Source: an uncultured Pseudodesulfovibrio sp. (GTDB lineage Bacteria > Desulfobacterota > Desulfovibrionia > Desulfovibrionales > Desulfovibrionaceae). From it: 64,000 nt of DNA. Within the stretch, counting starts at the first letter, position 1; every line of letters begins with the position of its first letter. The notes beneath the pieces are model-generated. The model made no database searches. It saw nothing but the letters and a program-made list of their open reading frames with translations, and was not told the DNA's origin. Positions 7,780 to 16,669 of the stretch are shown piece after piece. The position numbers were made by a program, and so were the translations under genes. The DNA is taken from NCBI RefSeq assembly GCF_963662885.1, contig NZ_OY760064.1, positions 62,001-126,000 on the forward strand, given 5' to 3'.

Positions 7780-10410
7780 ATGCCTTCTGAGAAAAAGCCA
7801 GTGTCACCAGCAGCCTCGAAGTCTGCTCAGACCTCCTCGAACGGGAACGAAGCCACGGCCAACCAGGCTACGCCAAAGCCCGCCGCAGGCGCGACCAATC
7901 CCGTCTCGGGCAAGGTCGATGACGGAAAATCCGCAGCCCGGACCACGCGGATGGACACGGGCCCCATGCCGGGCAACGGTGAAAAATCCGTCGGCCAGCC
8001 CGCTTCGAAGGGAGCCCTTTCGAACGGAGGGACCAGCCAGGACGGGGCAGGTGCGCCCGGTGGGGCGCAGGCCAAGCCGCAACAACCCAAGCCCCAGGAA
8101 GGGCAGCCCGATTCCGGCCAGGCCGCTGGACAGAAGCCCGGACAGCCGCAGCCCGGACAGCCCGGCCAGCCGCCCAAGGCAGGCCAGCCCATCAAGGGAC
8201 AAATGCCTCCGGGTATGGGCCCCATGCCGGGGATGCCCGGCATGCAGCAGCCCGTCCGGGTGGAGACCGACGAGCGGTTGACCCCCAAGGACATCGATTT
8301 TCAGCCGCCCCTGGTCATCTGCCTGTCGATCATCAGCCGACTGCTCGGCAAGCCGGTTTCCTCGGCCACGCTCAAGGCGGGCATCCCTCAGCAGGAGGGC
8401 GTCATCACCGCCGCCTCCATCGTCCGGTCGGCCGAACGCATCGGCATCAAGGCCAAGACCGTGTACCGCGAGAAGCTCCAGTCGATCACCAAGCTGGTCA
8501 TGCCGTGCATCCTGCTTTTGCGCGGTGGCAACGCCTGCGTGCTCCTGGACTTTGCGGGCACCACGGCCCGGGTCATCGTGCCGGGTCACGGCATGGACGA
8601 GACCGAGATACCCATCGCCACCCTCAATGAGGAGTACACCGGGTACGCCATTTTCTGCCATCGCACGTCCAAGCTGGACAAGCGGGCAAGCGAGCTGAAG
8701 CTGCTCAAGACCAAGCGCTGGTTCTGGGGGGTCATCGGCAAGTTCTGGCCCATCTACAAGCACGTTGTCGGCGCTTCGATCATGACCAACATCATCATCA
8801 TCGCCTCGCCGCTGTTCGTCATGAACGTCTACGACCGGGTCATCCCGAACAATGCCACCGAGACCCTGTGGGCGCTGGCCATCGGTATCGCCATCGCCTA
8901 CCTGTTCGACTTCCTGCTCAAAAACCTGCGCTCCTACTTCGTGGACGTGGCCGGTCGCAACGCGGACGTGCTCATCGGCTCCAAGATCATGAACCACCTT
9001 ACCTCGGCTCGGCTGGACTACATGCCCGAATCCGCGGGCGCGGTGGCCAACAACATCCGCGAGTTCGAGTCTCTGCGCGAGTTCTTCGGGTCGTCATCGC
9101 TCGTGGCGCTCATAGACCTGCCGTTCCTGATCCTGTTCATCTGCGTCATCTACTACATCGGCGGGCCCATCGCCTATCCGATCTTCGTGGCCGTGCCGCT
9201 GGTCATCCTTGTGGGCGTGTTCATGCAGATCCCCTTCCAGCGGATCATCGAGAACCACTACAAGGAATCCACCCAGAAATACGCCCTCCTGTTCGAAGTC
9301 GTGCAGGGGCTGGAGACCATCAAGACCAGTATGGCCGAGGGCCGCATCCAGGCGCGCTGGGAAAACGTGGTCGGTTTGTCCGCCCACTCCAACAGCCACG
9401 CCAAGACCATCGCCAACGTGTCCATCACCTTCTCGGTCTTCGTCACCCAGATGGTCTCCGTGGCCGTGGTCATTACGGGCGTGTACCTCATCTCCAAGGG
9501 CGAGCTGACCGTGGGCGGATTGATCGCCTGCAACATCCTGTCCGGCCGTTCCATGGCGCCGCTGTCGGCGGTGGCCGGGCTGCTTTCCCGCTTCCAGCAG
9601 TCCCGCATGGCCCTGAACGCCCTGGACATGCTCATGGAGATGCCGTCCGAGCGGCCCGACGACAAGGAAACCTTCCACTACGGTGCCATCGAGCCGTCCG
9701 TGACCCTGACCGACGTGTCCTTCAGCTATCCCGGCACGGACAAGGCCGTGCTCCACGACGTCAACCTGAAGCTCAAGCCCGGCGAGAAAGTCGGCATCGT
9801 GGGCCGGACCGGCGCGGGCAAGACCACGCTGGGCAAGCTCTGCGTGGGCCTCTACCAGCCGGTTGAAGGCTCGGTGCAGGTGGGCGACATCGACCTGCGG
9901 CAGATGGACGTGGCCGACCTGCGACGCAAGGTGGGCTACATCTCGCAGGACAGCCTGCTTTTCTATGGCACGCTCAAGGACAACATCGCCTTCGGCCTGC
10001 CCGAGGCGGACGACCAGTCCATCAACGCGGCGGCCCAGATAGCCGGGGTCAACGACTTCGTGCGCGATCACCCGGCGGGCTTCGGCATGATGGTCGGCGA
10101 GCGGGGGACTTCCCTGTCCGGCGGCCAGCGCCAGGCCGTGACCATCGCCCGCGCCATTCTGCCCGATCCGGAAATCCTGATCATGGACGAGCCGTCGAGC
10201 AACATGGACAACCAGTCGGAATACCGCCTCAAGGAGCGGCTCAAGGAATACATCGAGGACAAGACTCTCATCGTCATCACCCACCGCCATTCCATGCTTG
10301 ATCTCGTGGACCGGCTGGTGATCATGGACCGGGGCAGAATCGTCGTGGACGGACCCAAGAAGGCCGTGCTGGACGGACTGCGGACCGGTCAAATCAAGGT
10401 TTCCCTGTGA
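7780..10410 (+). CDS. Type I secretion ABC transporter (LapB-like permease/ATPase) with long disordered N-terminus
   Basis: Inner-membrane ATPase of the adhesin secretion machine. About 170 N-terminal residues are low-complexity, rich in Gln, Pro, Gly and Ala, which usual LapB-type proteins (near 720 aa) lack. Next comes a C39-like domain without the protease Cys (FQPPLVICLSIISRLLGKPV), so it should bind rather than cut substrate. The transmembrane domain holds about five to six helices, and the ATPase has Walker A GRTGAGKTT near residue 675, signature LSGGQRQ and Walker B ILIMDEPSS. I prefer ATG at 7780 (876 aa); a TTG at 7717 would add 21 residues. It heads an operon with the adaptor, a LapG-like protease and an HD-GYP-like protein. 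Confidence 0.93.
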   Translation: MPSEKKPVSPAASKSAQTSSNGNEATANQATPKPAAGATNPVSGKVDDGKSAARTTRMDTGPMPGNGEKSVGQPASKGALSNGGTSQDGAGAPGGAQAKPQQPKPQEGQPDSGQAAGQKPGQPQPGQPGQPPKAGQPIKGQMPPGMGPMPGMPGMQQPVRVETDERLTPKDIDFQPPLVICLSIISRLLGKPVSSATLKAGIPQQEGVITAASIVRSAERIGIKAKTVYREKLQSITKLVMPCILLLRGGNACVLLDFAGTTARVIVPGHGMDETEIPIATLNEEYTGYAIFCHRTSKLDKRASELKLLKTKRWFWGVIGKFWPIYKHVVGASIMTNIIIIASPLFVMNVYDRVIPNNATETLWALAIGIAIAYLFDFLLKNLRSYFVDVAGRNADVLIGSKIMNHLTSARLDYMPESAGAVANNIREFESLREFFGSSSLVALIDLPFLILFICVIYYIGGPIAYPIFVAVPLVILVGVFMQIPFQRIIENHYKESTQKYALLFEVVQGLETIKTSMAEGRIQARWENVVGLSAHSNSHAKTIANVSITFSVFVTQMVSVAVVITGVYLISKGELTVGGLIACNILSGRSMAPLSAVAGLLSRFQQSRMALNALDMLMEMPSERPDDKETFHYGAIEPSVTLTDVSFSYPGTDKAVLHDVNLKLKPGEKVGIVGRTGAGKTTLGKLCVGLYQPVEGSVQVGDIDLRQMDVADLRRKVGYISQDSLLFYGTLKDNIAFGLPEADDQSINAAAQIAGVNDFVRDHPAGFGMMVGERGTSLSGGQRQAVTIARAILPDPEILIMDEPSSNMDNQSEYRLKERLKEYIEDKTLIVITHRHSMLDLVDRLVIMDRGRIVVDGPKKAVLDGLRTGQIKVSL

Positions 10411-10417
10411 GGACGCA

Positions 10418-11746
10418 ATGAGTAAGAAATTCGATAGAGAAACGCTGCTGTTCATGAGCGAGGTGGACCAGGCCATGTACGGCAAGGGCCACAGGCTCGC
10501 CTACCTCATGTCCACGGCCATCCTCCTGCTGATGGTCATCTTCATCCTGTGGGCCAACTGGGCCATGCTCGACGAGCGGACGCGCGGTTTCGGCCGGGTC
10601 ATTCCCTCGCAGCGTATTCAGGAGATCCAGAACCTGGAGGGCGGCATCATGAACGAGCTGTTCGTCCAGGAAGGCCAGACCGTGGAAAAGGGCGACATAC
10701 TCTGCCGTCTGTCCAACGAGCAGGCCGCCAGTTACTACCGCGACGCGCAGAGCAAGGCTCTGGAACACCAGGCGGCCATTGCCCGGCTGACGGCGGAAGC
10801 CAACGGCGCGGACGAGCCGGACTTTCCCGCTGACCTGAAGGAAAAGGCTCCCCAGCTGGTCGAGGACCAGTTGCGTATCTTCAAGGCGCAGCGCGACAAG
10901 CTGAACATCGACATCGGCCTGCTCGAGGACCAGTACCAGCAGCGTCAGCAGGAAGTCAGCGAGATGGTCGCACGGCGCAACCAGCTGCGGCAGAGCCTGG
11001 ACGTGGCCGAAAAGCAGCGCAATATCGCCAAGCCCTTGGTGGAGAAGCACATTCACTCGGAACTGGACTACCTCCGTCTGGAGCAGACCGTGGTCCAACT
11101 GCACGGCGACATGCAGGCCCTGACTCTGGGCATTCCCCGCGTGCAGCGGGCGGCCAAGGAAGCCAAGGGACGCATCGACCAGGCCAAGGCCGAGTACCGC
11201 GCCAACGCCCTTGAAGAGATCAACGCCCGCAGGCAGGAACTCAACTCCATTCTGGAGAACCTGAGCTCCGGCGGCGACCGCGTGACCCGTACCGATGTGC
11301 GTTCGCCGGTTCGTGGCGTGGTCAAGCACATCATGGTCAACACCATCGGCGGCGTCATCCGGCCCGGCGAGTCCATCATGGAGGTCGTGCCTCTGGACGA
11401 CACCCTGCTGGTGGAGGCCGAGGTAAAGCCTTCGGATATCGCCTTCCTGCACCCCGGCCAGAAGGCCAAGGTGAAGATCACGGCCTACGACTTCTCCATC
11501 TACGGCGGCCTGGACGGCACCGTGGAGAACATCTCGGCCGATACCATCGAGGACGAGAAGGGCGAAAGTCACTATCTGGTCAAGGTGCGCACCAAGGAGA
11601 ATGCCATCACCTATCGGGGCCAGCAGCTGCCCATTATCCCGGGCATGACCGCCAGCGTGGACATCCTGACCGGCCGCAAATCGGTCCTGGCCTACCTGCT
11701 CAAGCCGTTGCTCAAGGCCAAGCAGAACGCGCTCAGGGAACGATGA
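10418..11746 (+). CDS. HlyD-family periplasmic adaptor of type I secretion (LapC-like)
   Basis: A 442-aa membrane fusion protein that links the ABC transporter to the outer membrane channel. A single membrane helix lies at about residues 25-48 (MSTAILLLMVIFILWANWAM), followed by a beta-barrel/lipoyl half, a long coiled-coil hairpin rich in Glu, Gln and Arg (about residues 100-285), then the returning lipoyl and barrel parts (VRSPVRGVVKHIMVNTIGG, GQKAKVKITAYDFSIYGGL). Ends with a basic tail. It starts seven bases after the transporter stop with GAGGACG upstream and ends seven bases before the protease gene, so the three genes are tightly coupled. Confidence 0.94.
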   Translation: MSKKFDRETLLFMSEVDQAMYGKGHRLAYLMSTAILLLMVIFILWANWAMLDERTRGFGRVIPSQRIQEIQNLEGGIMNELFVQEGQTVEKGDILCRLSNEQAASYYRDAQSKALEHQAAIARLTAEANGADEPDFPADLKEKAPQLVEDQLRIFKAQRDKLNIDIGLLEDQYQQRQQEVSEMVARRNQLRQSLDVAEKQRNIAKPLVEKHIHSELDYLRLEQTVVQLHGDMQALTLGIPRVQRAAKEAKGRIDQAKAEYRANALEEINARRQELNSILENLSSGGDRVTRTDVRSPVRGVVKHIMVNTIGGVIRPGESIMEVVPLDDTLLVEAEVKPSDIAFLHPGQKAKVKITAYDFSIYGGLDGTVENISADTIEDEKGESHYLVKVRTKENAITYRGQQLPIIPGMTASVDILTGRKSVLAYLLKPLLKAKQNALRER

Positions 11747-11753
11747 GGCGTGA

Positions 11754-12464
11754 ATGAGGTTGGTGCGGGGGACATACTCGGCGCTTGTGGCCGCGCTCTG
11801 CGCGGCCTGCATCGCCGCAGCCCTGCTTCTCCCCCGGCCGGCCCTGGCCGCCGAGGCCGCCGCGCCTAAGGCGGACAAACAACAGCTCTTCGGGACCATG
11901 GAGTTCAAGGGCAAGCTGCAAAAGCTGCCCAAATGGACCGGCGTGCTCGCCAAAATGAAGGCCTGGAAGGGCTATTTCAAGGACGCTCAGACGGCCAACC
12001 ATCCTTCCAAAAAGGCCTGGGAAACGCTCAAGATGCAGGTCCAGGGGCAGTCCGAGCTGGACAAGCTCAAGGCCGTAACCAAATTCTTCAACAAGTGGCC
12101 GTACCGTTTGGACATGGCCAATTGGGGCGTCAGCGACTACTGGGCGACGCCCTGGGAATTCCTCAAGAAATCCGGCGATTGTGAAGACTATTCCATCGCC
12201 AAGTTTTATGCCCTACAGGAACTCGGTTTCACCGACGATCAATTACGTATCGTGGCGGTCCGGGATGCCATCCGGGGCATCGGCCATGCCGTCCTGGCCG
12301 TCTACACGAAGGACGACATCTATATCCTCGACAACCAGACCAACATGGTGTTGTCCCATGAGAAATACAAGCATTACATCCCGCAGTACTCGGTCAACGA
12401 GCACTACCGCTGGATGCACGTGGCCCCGAAGAAACGGACCACATACGAAAAGGCGAAGCAATAA
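11754..12464 (+). CDS. LapG-like periplasmic transglutaminase-type cysteine protease
   Basis: A 236-aa bacterial transglutaminase-like cysteine peptidase (BTLCP/LapG family). In Pseudomonas, LapG cuts the N-terminal retention module of the giant adhesin and so frees the cell from a surface. An N-terminal signal sequence ends near residue 32 (LLLPRPALAAEA). The catalytic triad is visible: Cys143 in SGDCEDYS, His178 in GIGHAVLAV and an Asp near residue 193 in YILDNQ, with spacing close to LapG. Calcium-type acidic residues surround the Cys. It sits between the secretion adaptor and the HD-GYP-like membrane protein. Two adhesins encoded downstream carry matching di-alanine sites, which supports the protease-substrate pairing. 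Confidence 0.92.
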   Translation: MRLVRGTYSALVAALCAACIAAALLLPRPALAAEAAAPKADKQQLFGTMEFKGKLQKLPKWTGVLAKMKAWKGYFKDAQTANHPSKKAWETLKMQVQGQSELDKLKAVTKFFNKWPYRLDMANWGVSDYWATPWEFLKKSGDCEDYSIAKFYALQELGFTDDQLRIVAVRDAIRGIGHAVLAVYTKDDIYILDNQTNMVLSHEKYKHYIPQYSVNEHYRWMHVAPKKRTTYEKAKQ

Positions 12465-12508
12465 GGTCCGCCCTCTCGGGTTGACCATAAACCAGATGGA
12501 GAATCGAC

Positions 12509-14611
12509 ATGGCTGAACAACTTACAAAGACCGCAGAGGTCCCCAAGTCCATCGGAGGGGCCGGGCAGGGCGTCAAGATTGGCGTGGTCCTGGCCTTTGT
12601 GCTGGTCATCTCGGTGGGAATCGTCCTGCTGGCCTTGAGGGCCGTGCGGGACAATGAGGTCTCGGTCCTCGAGAACCAGCAGAAGCGATTTGAACTGCTC
12701 ACCCAGGGGCGCACCGAGGTCATCGCCTCCTGGCTCGAAAATCTTTCGCATCAGGGAGACCGGCTGATAAAGTCCGACCTCTTCCGGCTCTATGCCTCGG
12801 AGGTGGACACTTACGCCGGAGACCTGTCCAATCTCTTCGGTCGGCTGCACAAGGAGCAGTCCGTGGAAGGACAGGAGGACGCCACCCTGGCTGAACAGCT
12901 TCCCATGATGGAGAACATGCTCCGCGAGTTCTCCACCTATGCCGGCTTTCTCAACGCGCGCATCCTGAGCCGCAAGGGCGAGGCCTATATCGCCACCGAC
13001 GGCTATCTGCCGCCCATGAACCAGGAGCAGATAGCCCTGGCCATGGCCGCCATCAAGCAGAACGGCCCCCAGTACTCCACCCTGCGCAAGACTGCCCAGG
13101 GGCTGGAGATGGATGTCTTCGTGCCGGTTTATCCGCCCGACGCATTGGGCGGAACGGACGAGACCGACGGCCAGAAGGCCGTGGGCGTGCTCATGATGAC
13201 CCGCCAGATTTCCGGCAAGATCACCGAACTGCTTTCCAACTCGCCTCTGGCCGCCAAGGGCGAGAAGACCCGGCTCATGCAGAAGAGCGGGGCGGGCTAC
13301 AGGGAGATCGCACCCTGGACCGCCGATGGTTTTCTGGACGTAGGCTTTGCGGTCAAGGTTGACGAGGACGGCCATATTCCCTTCGCCTTGCGGCCGAGCA
13401 TCGAGGAAGCCGACACCCAGGTCTATTCCCTGGGCGTGCGCATTCCCGGGCCGGAGTGGTGGCTGGTTCAGGAGATCGACTACGATCAGGCCATGAAGCC
13501 GATCCTCGATTACAACCGGACCGTCTACATTGTGGCCGGGCTGGGGATTCTGACCGCGCTGCTCATCGCCGGGCTGGCCTGGTGGATTCTGGCCGGTGTG
13601 CAGAGCCAGCGCATCGCAGAGCAGTTCCGCGCTCTGGCTACCCAGATCGAAGAGCAGAAGATGTTCATTGATTCCATCAACGCCAACATCGACGAGTTCA
13701 TCGTGCTCAAGGACGCGTTCGGCAAGTTCACCTATGTCAACGACGCCTTTGCGGCGGCGGCCGGGCGGCCCAAGGAAGAACTCATCGGCATGGACACTGC
13801 CGCGGTATTCGGTTTCGACACGGCCAAGCGGCTGGAATCCATCGACGAGGTGGTTGTCCGCGAGAGCCGCAAGGAAACCATCAGCGAACCCATCTTCCTG
13901 CGTTCGCGTCGTCATCAGTTCCAGGTCTCCAAGTCACCGTATTGCGCCAAGGACGGCACCTGTCAGGGTATCGTCGAGGTCTACCGCGACGTGACCGAGT
14001 TTGTTGCCGCGCAGGAGAAGAACAAGCGGCTGATCAAGAACGCCATGGAGGCGCTCGGCTCGACCATCGAGGCCGCTGATCCCTACCTCGGCGGGCATAC
14101 CAAGCTGCTGGCCGGGCTGTCCGTGGAAGTGGCCAAGGCCATGCACCTCTCCGAGATGGATATCGCCGAGATCGAGACGGCCGCCAACCTGTCCCAGATT
14201 GGCAAGATGTTCGTGCCGAACGAGATCCTGACCAAGCCGGGCAAGCTCACTCCCGAGGAGATGGACGTCATGGAAGGGCATGTGGAACACGCCTACCGTA
14301 TCCTCAAGGATATCGACATAGCGGAAGGCGTGCTCAAGGCCATCTATCAGATGAACGAGCGTCTGGACGGTACAGGCTATCCCAAGAAGTTGAGCGATGG
14401 CGATATCATCGTCCTGGCCCGCATCCTGGCCGTGCTCAATTCGTTCTGCGCCATGATCCGGCCCCGGTCCTACCGGGGTGCCAAGGAGCCTGATCAGGCT
14501 CTGGAGATCCTGTCCAGCGAGAGCCATCGTTTCGACGCCGCCGTGGTCGCGGCCCTGGCCGATGTCATCAAGACCCCGGCCGGAGAAAGGCTGCTTGCCG
14601 ACAAGGATTAA
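12509..14611 (+). CDS. Membrane sensor with periplasmic domain, PAS and degenerate HD-GYP domain; probable LapD-type receptor
   Basis: A 700-aa inner-membrane protein. A membrane helix at about residues 23-45 is followed by a large periplasmic domain (about 46-335) and a second helix near 340-365 (YIVAGLGILTALLIAGLAWWI). The cytoplasm holds a PAS domain (about 380-505) and an HD-GYP-like domain (about 510-690). In active HD-GYP phosphodiesterases the second metal motif reads HDIGK; here it is SQIGK near residue 560, and the HHE before DGTGYP is QMNE. The GYP motif, the first His (GGHT) and the EGHVEH His remain. I infer a c-di-GMP receptor without hydrolysis, playing the role LapD (degenerate GGDEF-EAL) plays elsewhere: holding the LapG-like protease through its periplasmic domain. 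It directly follows that protease gene. Confidence 0.85.
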   Translation: MAEQLTKTAEVPKSIGGAGQGVKIGVVLAFVLVISVGIVLLALRAVRDNEVSVLENQQKRFELLTQGRTEVIASWLENLSHQGDRLIKSDLFRLYASEVDTYAGDLSNLFGRLHKEQSVEGQEDATLAEQLPMMENMLREFSTYAGFLNARILSRKGEAYIATDGYLPPMNQEQIALAMAAIKQNGPQYSTLRKTAQGLEMDVFVPVYPPDALGGTDETDGQKAVGVLMMTRQISGKITELLSNSPLAAKGEKTRLMQKSGAGYREIAPWTADGFLDVGFAVKVDEDGHIPFALRPSIEEADTQVYSLGVRIPGPEWWLVQEIDYDQAMKPILDYNRTVYIVAGLGILTALLIAGLAWWILAGVQSQRIAEQFRALATQIEEQKMFIDSINANIDEFIVLKDAFGKFTYVNDAFAAAAGRPKEELIGMDTAAVFGFDTAKRLESIDEVVVRESRKETISEPIFLRSRRHQFQVSKSPYCAKDGTCQGIVEVYRDVTEFVAAQEKNKRLIKNAMEALGSTIEAADPYLGGHTKLLAGLSVEVAKAMHLSEMDIAEIETAANLSQIGKMFVPNEILTKPGKLTPEEMDVMEGHVEHAYRILKDIDIAEGVLKAIYQMNERLDGTGYPKKLSDGDIIVLARILAVLNSFCAMIRPRSYRGAKEPDQALEILSSESHRFDAAVVAALADVIKTPAGERLLADKD

Positions 14612-14636
14612 ATCCTCCCATCCATCTGGTTGCGCA

Positions 14637-14666
14637 AAGGCCCCGGCATGTGCCGGGGCCTTTTTT
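14637..14666 (+). terminator. Terminator of the type I secretion/protease/receptor operon
   Basis: A perfect 12-bp stem (AAGGCCCCGGCA/TGCCGGGGCCTT) followed by TTTT. Confidence 0.93.
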
Positions 14667-14965
14667 GTGGTCTGGCGGTTACCGAGGACGGGGCATTTGA
14701 ACAGCCCACGAACGGCTTTTCTCCCTCTCCTACACCCTCTATCCGCAGGCAAAAACCGCTGGAAGGTGAGCCCCTGTATTCAGTGAATCAAAGCTTTCGA
14801 TCATGCGGAGGCATGAGAGGAGAGCGTGTTCATGAAACGTTCTAAGAGAGAAGCTTAAGGATATATGATGGGGGCACTCGGACCGAGGTCGGATGGGCTT
14901 GCCGTATGGGAGTGGCAGGGTGATGCGAAGCCGCAGACAGTAATTCAGCTGCAACCAAAGAAGAA
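14667..14965. other. Intergenic stretch, no gene seen
   Basis: About 300 bases between two converging terminators. I find no convincing coding frame on either strand and no recognisable RNA gene. Confidence 0.5.
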
Positions 14966-14992
14966 GGGACGCAGCCACAACGGCTGCGCCCC
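14966..14992 (-). terminator. Terminator of the TolC-like gene
   Basis: CGCAGCC (14970-14976) pairs with GGCTGCG (14982-14988), extended by GGG/CCC around one bulged base; the minus strand continues into a pyrimidine-rich tract. Confidence 0.75.
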
Positions 14993-15021
14993 CTGAAGAC
15001 TGTTCTCGCAGGTCTTCTTAA

Positions 15022-16374
15022 CTATTTTGCAGCGGTCTCCATGGACGCGTTCTCGTAAGTGCTGGGCGCGATCTCCAGGGTCTTCATGAGCTGGCCTTCG
15101 AGAGCCAGGAACTTGTAGACGGTGAAGTCGCGGTTCATGGTAGCGGTCTCGAGCTGCACGCGGTTGGAGAACACCTCGTTGGTGGCGTCCAGAAGGTCGA
15201 GCAGGGAGCGCTGGCCCACGTTGAACTGCATCAGGTACATGTCCAGGGATTCGAGGCTGTACTGCAGGGCTTCCTGGTACTTCTCAATCTGGTTCAGGCT
15301 GGACTGGTAATCGGCCCAGGTCGCGGCCACCTGACGGATGATGTCGTCGGTAGTGTCCTGAAGGTTGTCCTGCGCCTCACGGATGCGGGCGGCAGCGGTC
15401 TGGATGTCGTAGTAGTCGCTGGTGCCGTTGAAAATGTTCCACTGGGCGCGCAGCATGGCCTTGTTGTCCTGAACGTAAGTGTCCACGCCATCAAGGTTGT
15501 CGGTGTGGCGGGTGGACAGATAGGCGTCGATGGTCGGGTACATGGTCGATTCGAGCTGGCCCTTGGTCTGTTCGGCCACGTTGATCTCGGCCTTGTACAC
15601 GGCGATCTTGGGGTTGTTGTCCAGGGAAAGCTCCAGAATCTGGTCCGCGTTGCCGGGGATGTAGTTCGGCAGGTACTGCGGATCGGACAGGGAGGCGGGG
15701 GCGGTACCCACGGTCCGGATGTACTGTGCTTCAGCGGTGCGCAGTTCACCGGTGTAGGTGACCAGGGTGGTCTCGGCGCGGGCTACGCGGCCTTTGGCCT
15801 GCATCTCGTCGGCGCGGTTACCCGCTCCGCCCTGGACACGTTCGGAAATGGAGTCGAGCAGATTCTGGTGAGCGGCGATGTTGTCTTCGGCCAGGGCGAC
15901 CAGCTTGCGCAGGCGGACCACGTCAACATGAGCGCGGACGGCGTCCAGCCCCACGGTCTCGACGTTGTCCACCAGACGGCCTTCGGCCGAGGTCAGGCGG
16001 TAGCCTTCACGCTTGAAATCGTGCCAGCGATCGAAGCCGTCAAAAAGGGGCTGGGTCAGGGTGGCCCGGAAGTCGGTCGGGGTACGCCAACGCTCGTCGG
16101 TGCCGTTGTTGCGGGTCGTGGCGCTGCTGTACTGCTGCTTGCCATACTCGCCGGTCAGGTCAAGCGAGGGGAAGAAGCGTCCCAACGCGGAAAGTTTGGC
16201 TTTGGCCACGGCGTCCTTGTTGTTCAAAAGAGCCTTGATCTGCGGATGTTGTTTGACCGCAGCGACCACGCTGTCCTTGAGCGTCATCGTTCCGTTGTCG
16301 GCAAAAGCCGGCACCGAAATCGACAGCGCAAGGATGAGGATTGCGAGAACATGTTTTTTCATTTTCTTCCCCAT
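15022..16374 (-). CDS. TolC-family outer membrane channel of type I secretion (LapE-like)
   Basis: A 450-aa outer membrane efflux protein. A clean signal peptide (MKKHVLAILILALSISVPAFA) precedes the mature N-terminus. Two repeated halves contain the helical-barrel pattern with TLKDSVVAAVKQHPQIKAL at the start and VGQRSLLDLLDATNEVFSNR near the end, both typical of TolC/AggA proteins of adhesin secretion systems. ATG at 16374 gives MGKKMKKH; ATG at 16362 is equally possible and would start exactly at the signal peptide. It lies on the opposite strand from the ABC/HlyD operon and is followed in the same direction as the substrates, completing the tripartite exporter. Confidence 0.93.
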   Translation of the reverse strand: MGKKMKKHVLAILILALSISVPAFADNGTMTLKDSVVAAVKQHPQIKALLNNKDAVAKAKLSALGRFFPSLDLTGEYGKQQYSSATTRNNGTDERWRTPTDFRATLTQPLFDGFDRWHDFKREGYRLTSAEGRLVDNVETVGLDAVRAHVDVVRLRKLVALAEDNIAAHQNLLDSISERVQGGAGNRADEMQAKGRVARAETTLVTYTGELRTAEAQYIRTVGTAPASLSDPQYLPNYIPGNADQILELSLDNNPKIAVYKAEINVAEQTKGQLESTMYPTIDAYLSTRHTDNLDGVDTYVQDNKAMLRAQWNIFNGTSDYYDIQTAAARIREAQDNLQDTTDDIIRQVAATWADYQSSLNQIEKYQEALQYSLESLDMYLMQFNVGQRSLLDLLDATNEVFSNRVQLETATMNRDFTVYKFLALEGQLMKTLEIAPSTYENASMETAAK

Positions 16375-16611
16375 GGTTGGGTTGTAAAAGGTACTTACAG
16401 CTCAAGATGTAGCTGTTTCTATAAAAATGGTCAAGAATGTTGGGAATCTGTTCTCTTAAAAACGAGAAATGGTTTGCTCTTTGAGAGCGTGCCATATTTA
16501 TCCTGTATTATCAAATGAATGTCAGCTTATTGCGGTAGTTTTTTTTGAGCCGATGCGCGGCCTGATTGAAAGCACCATGAACAGGCGGGATCCGTACCCG
16601 GGTGTTTTGCC

Positions 16612-16641
16612 CGAAAAAAGCGCCCCGGAGGGCGCTTTCGA
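16612..16641 (-). terminator. Terminator after the 273-aa secreted protein gene
   Basis: AAAGCGCC pairs with GGCGCTTT; on the minus strand the stem is followed by a run of six T. Confidence 0.88.
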
Positions 16642-16669
16642 ATTATGCATTGGTCGTTACTGGGCGGTC

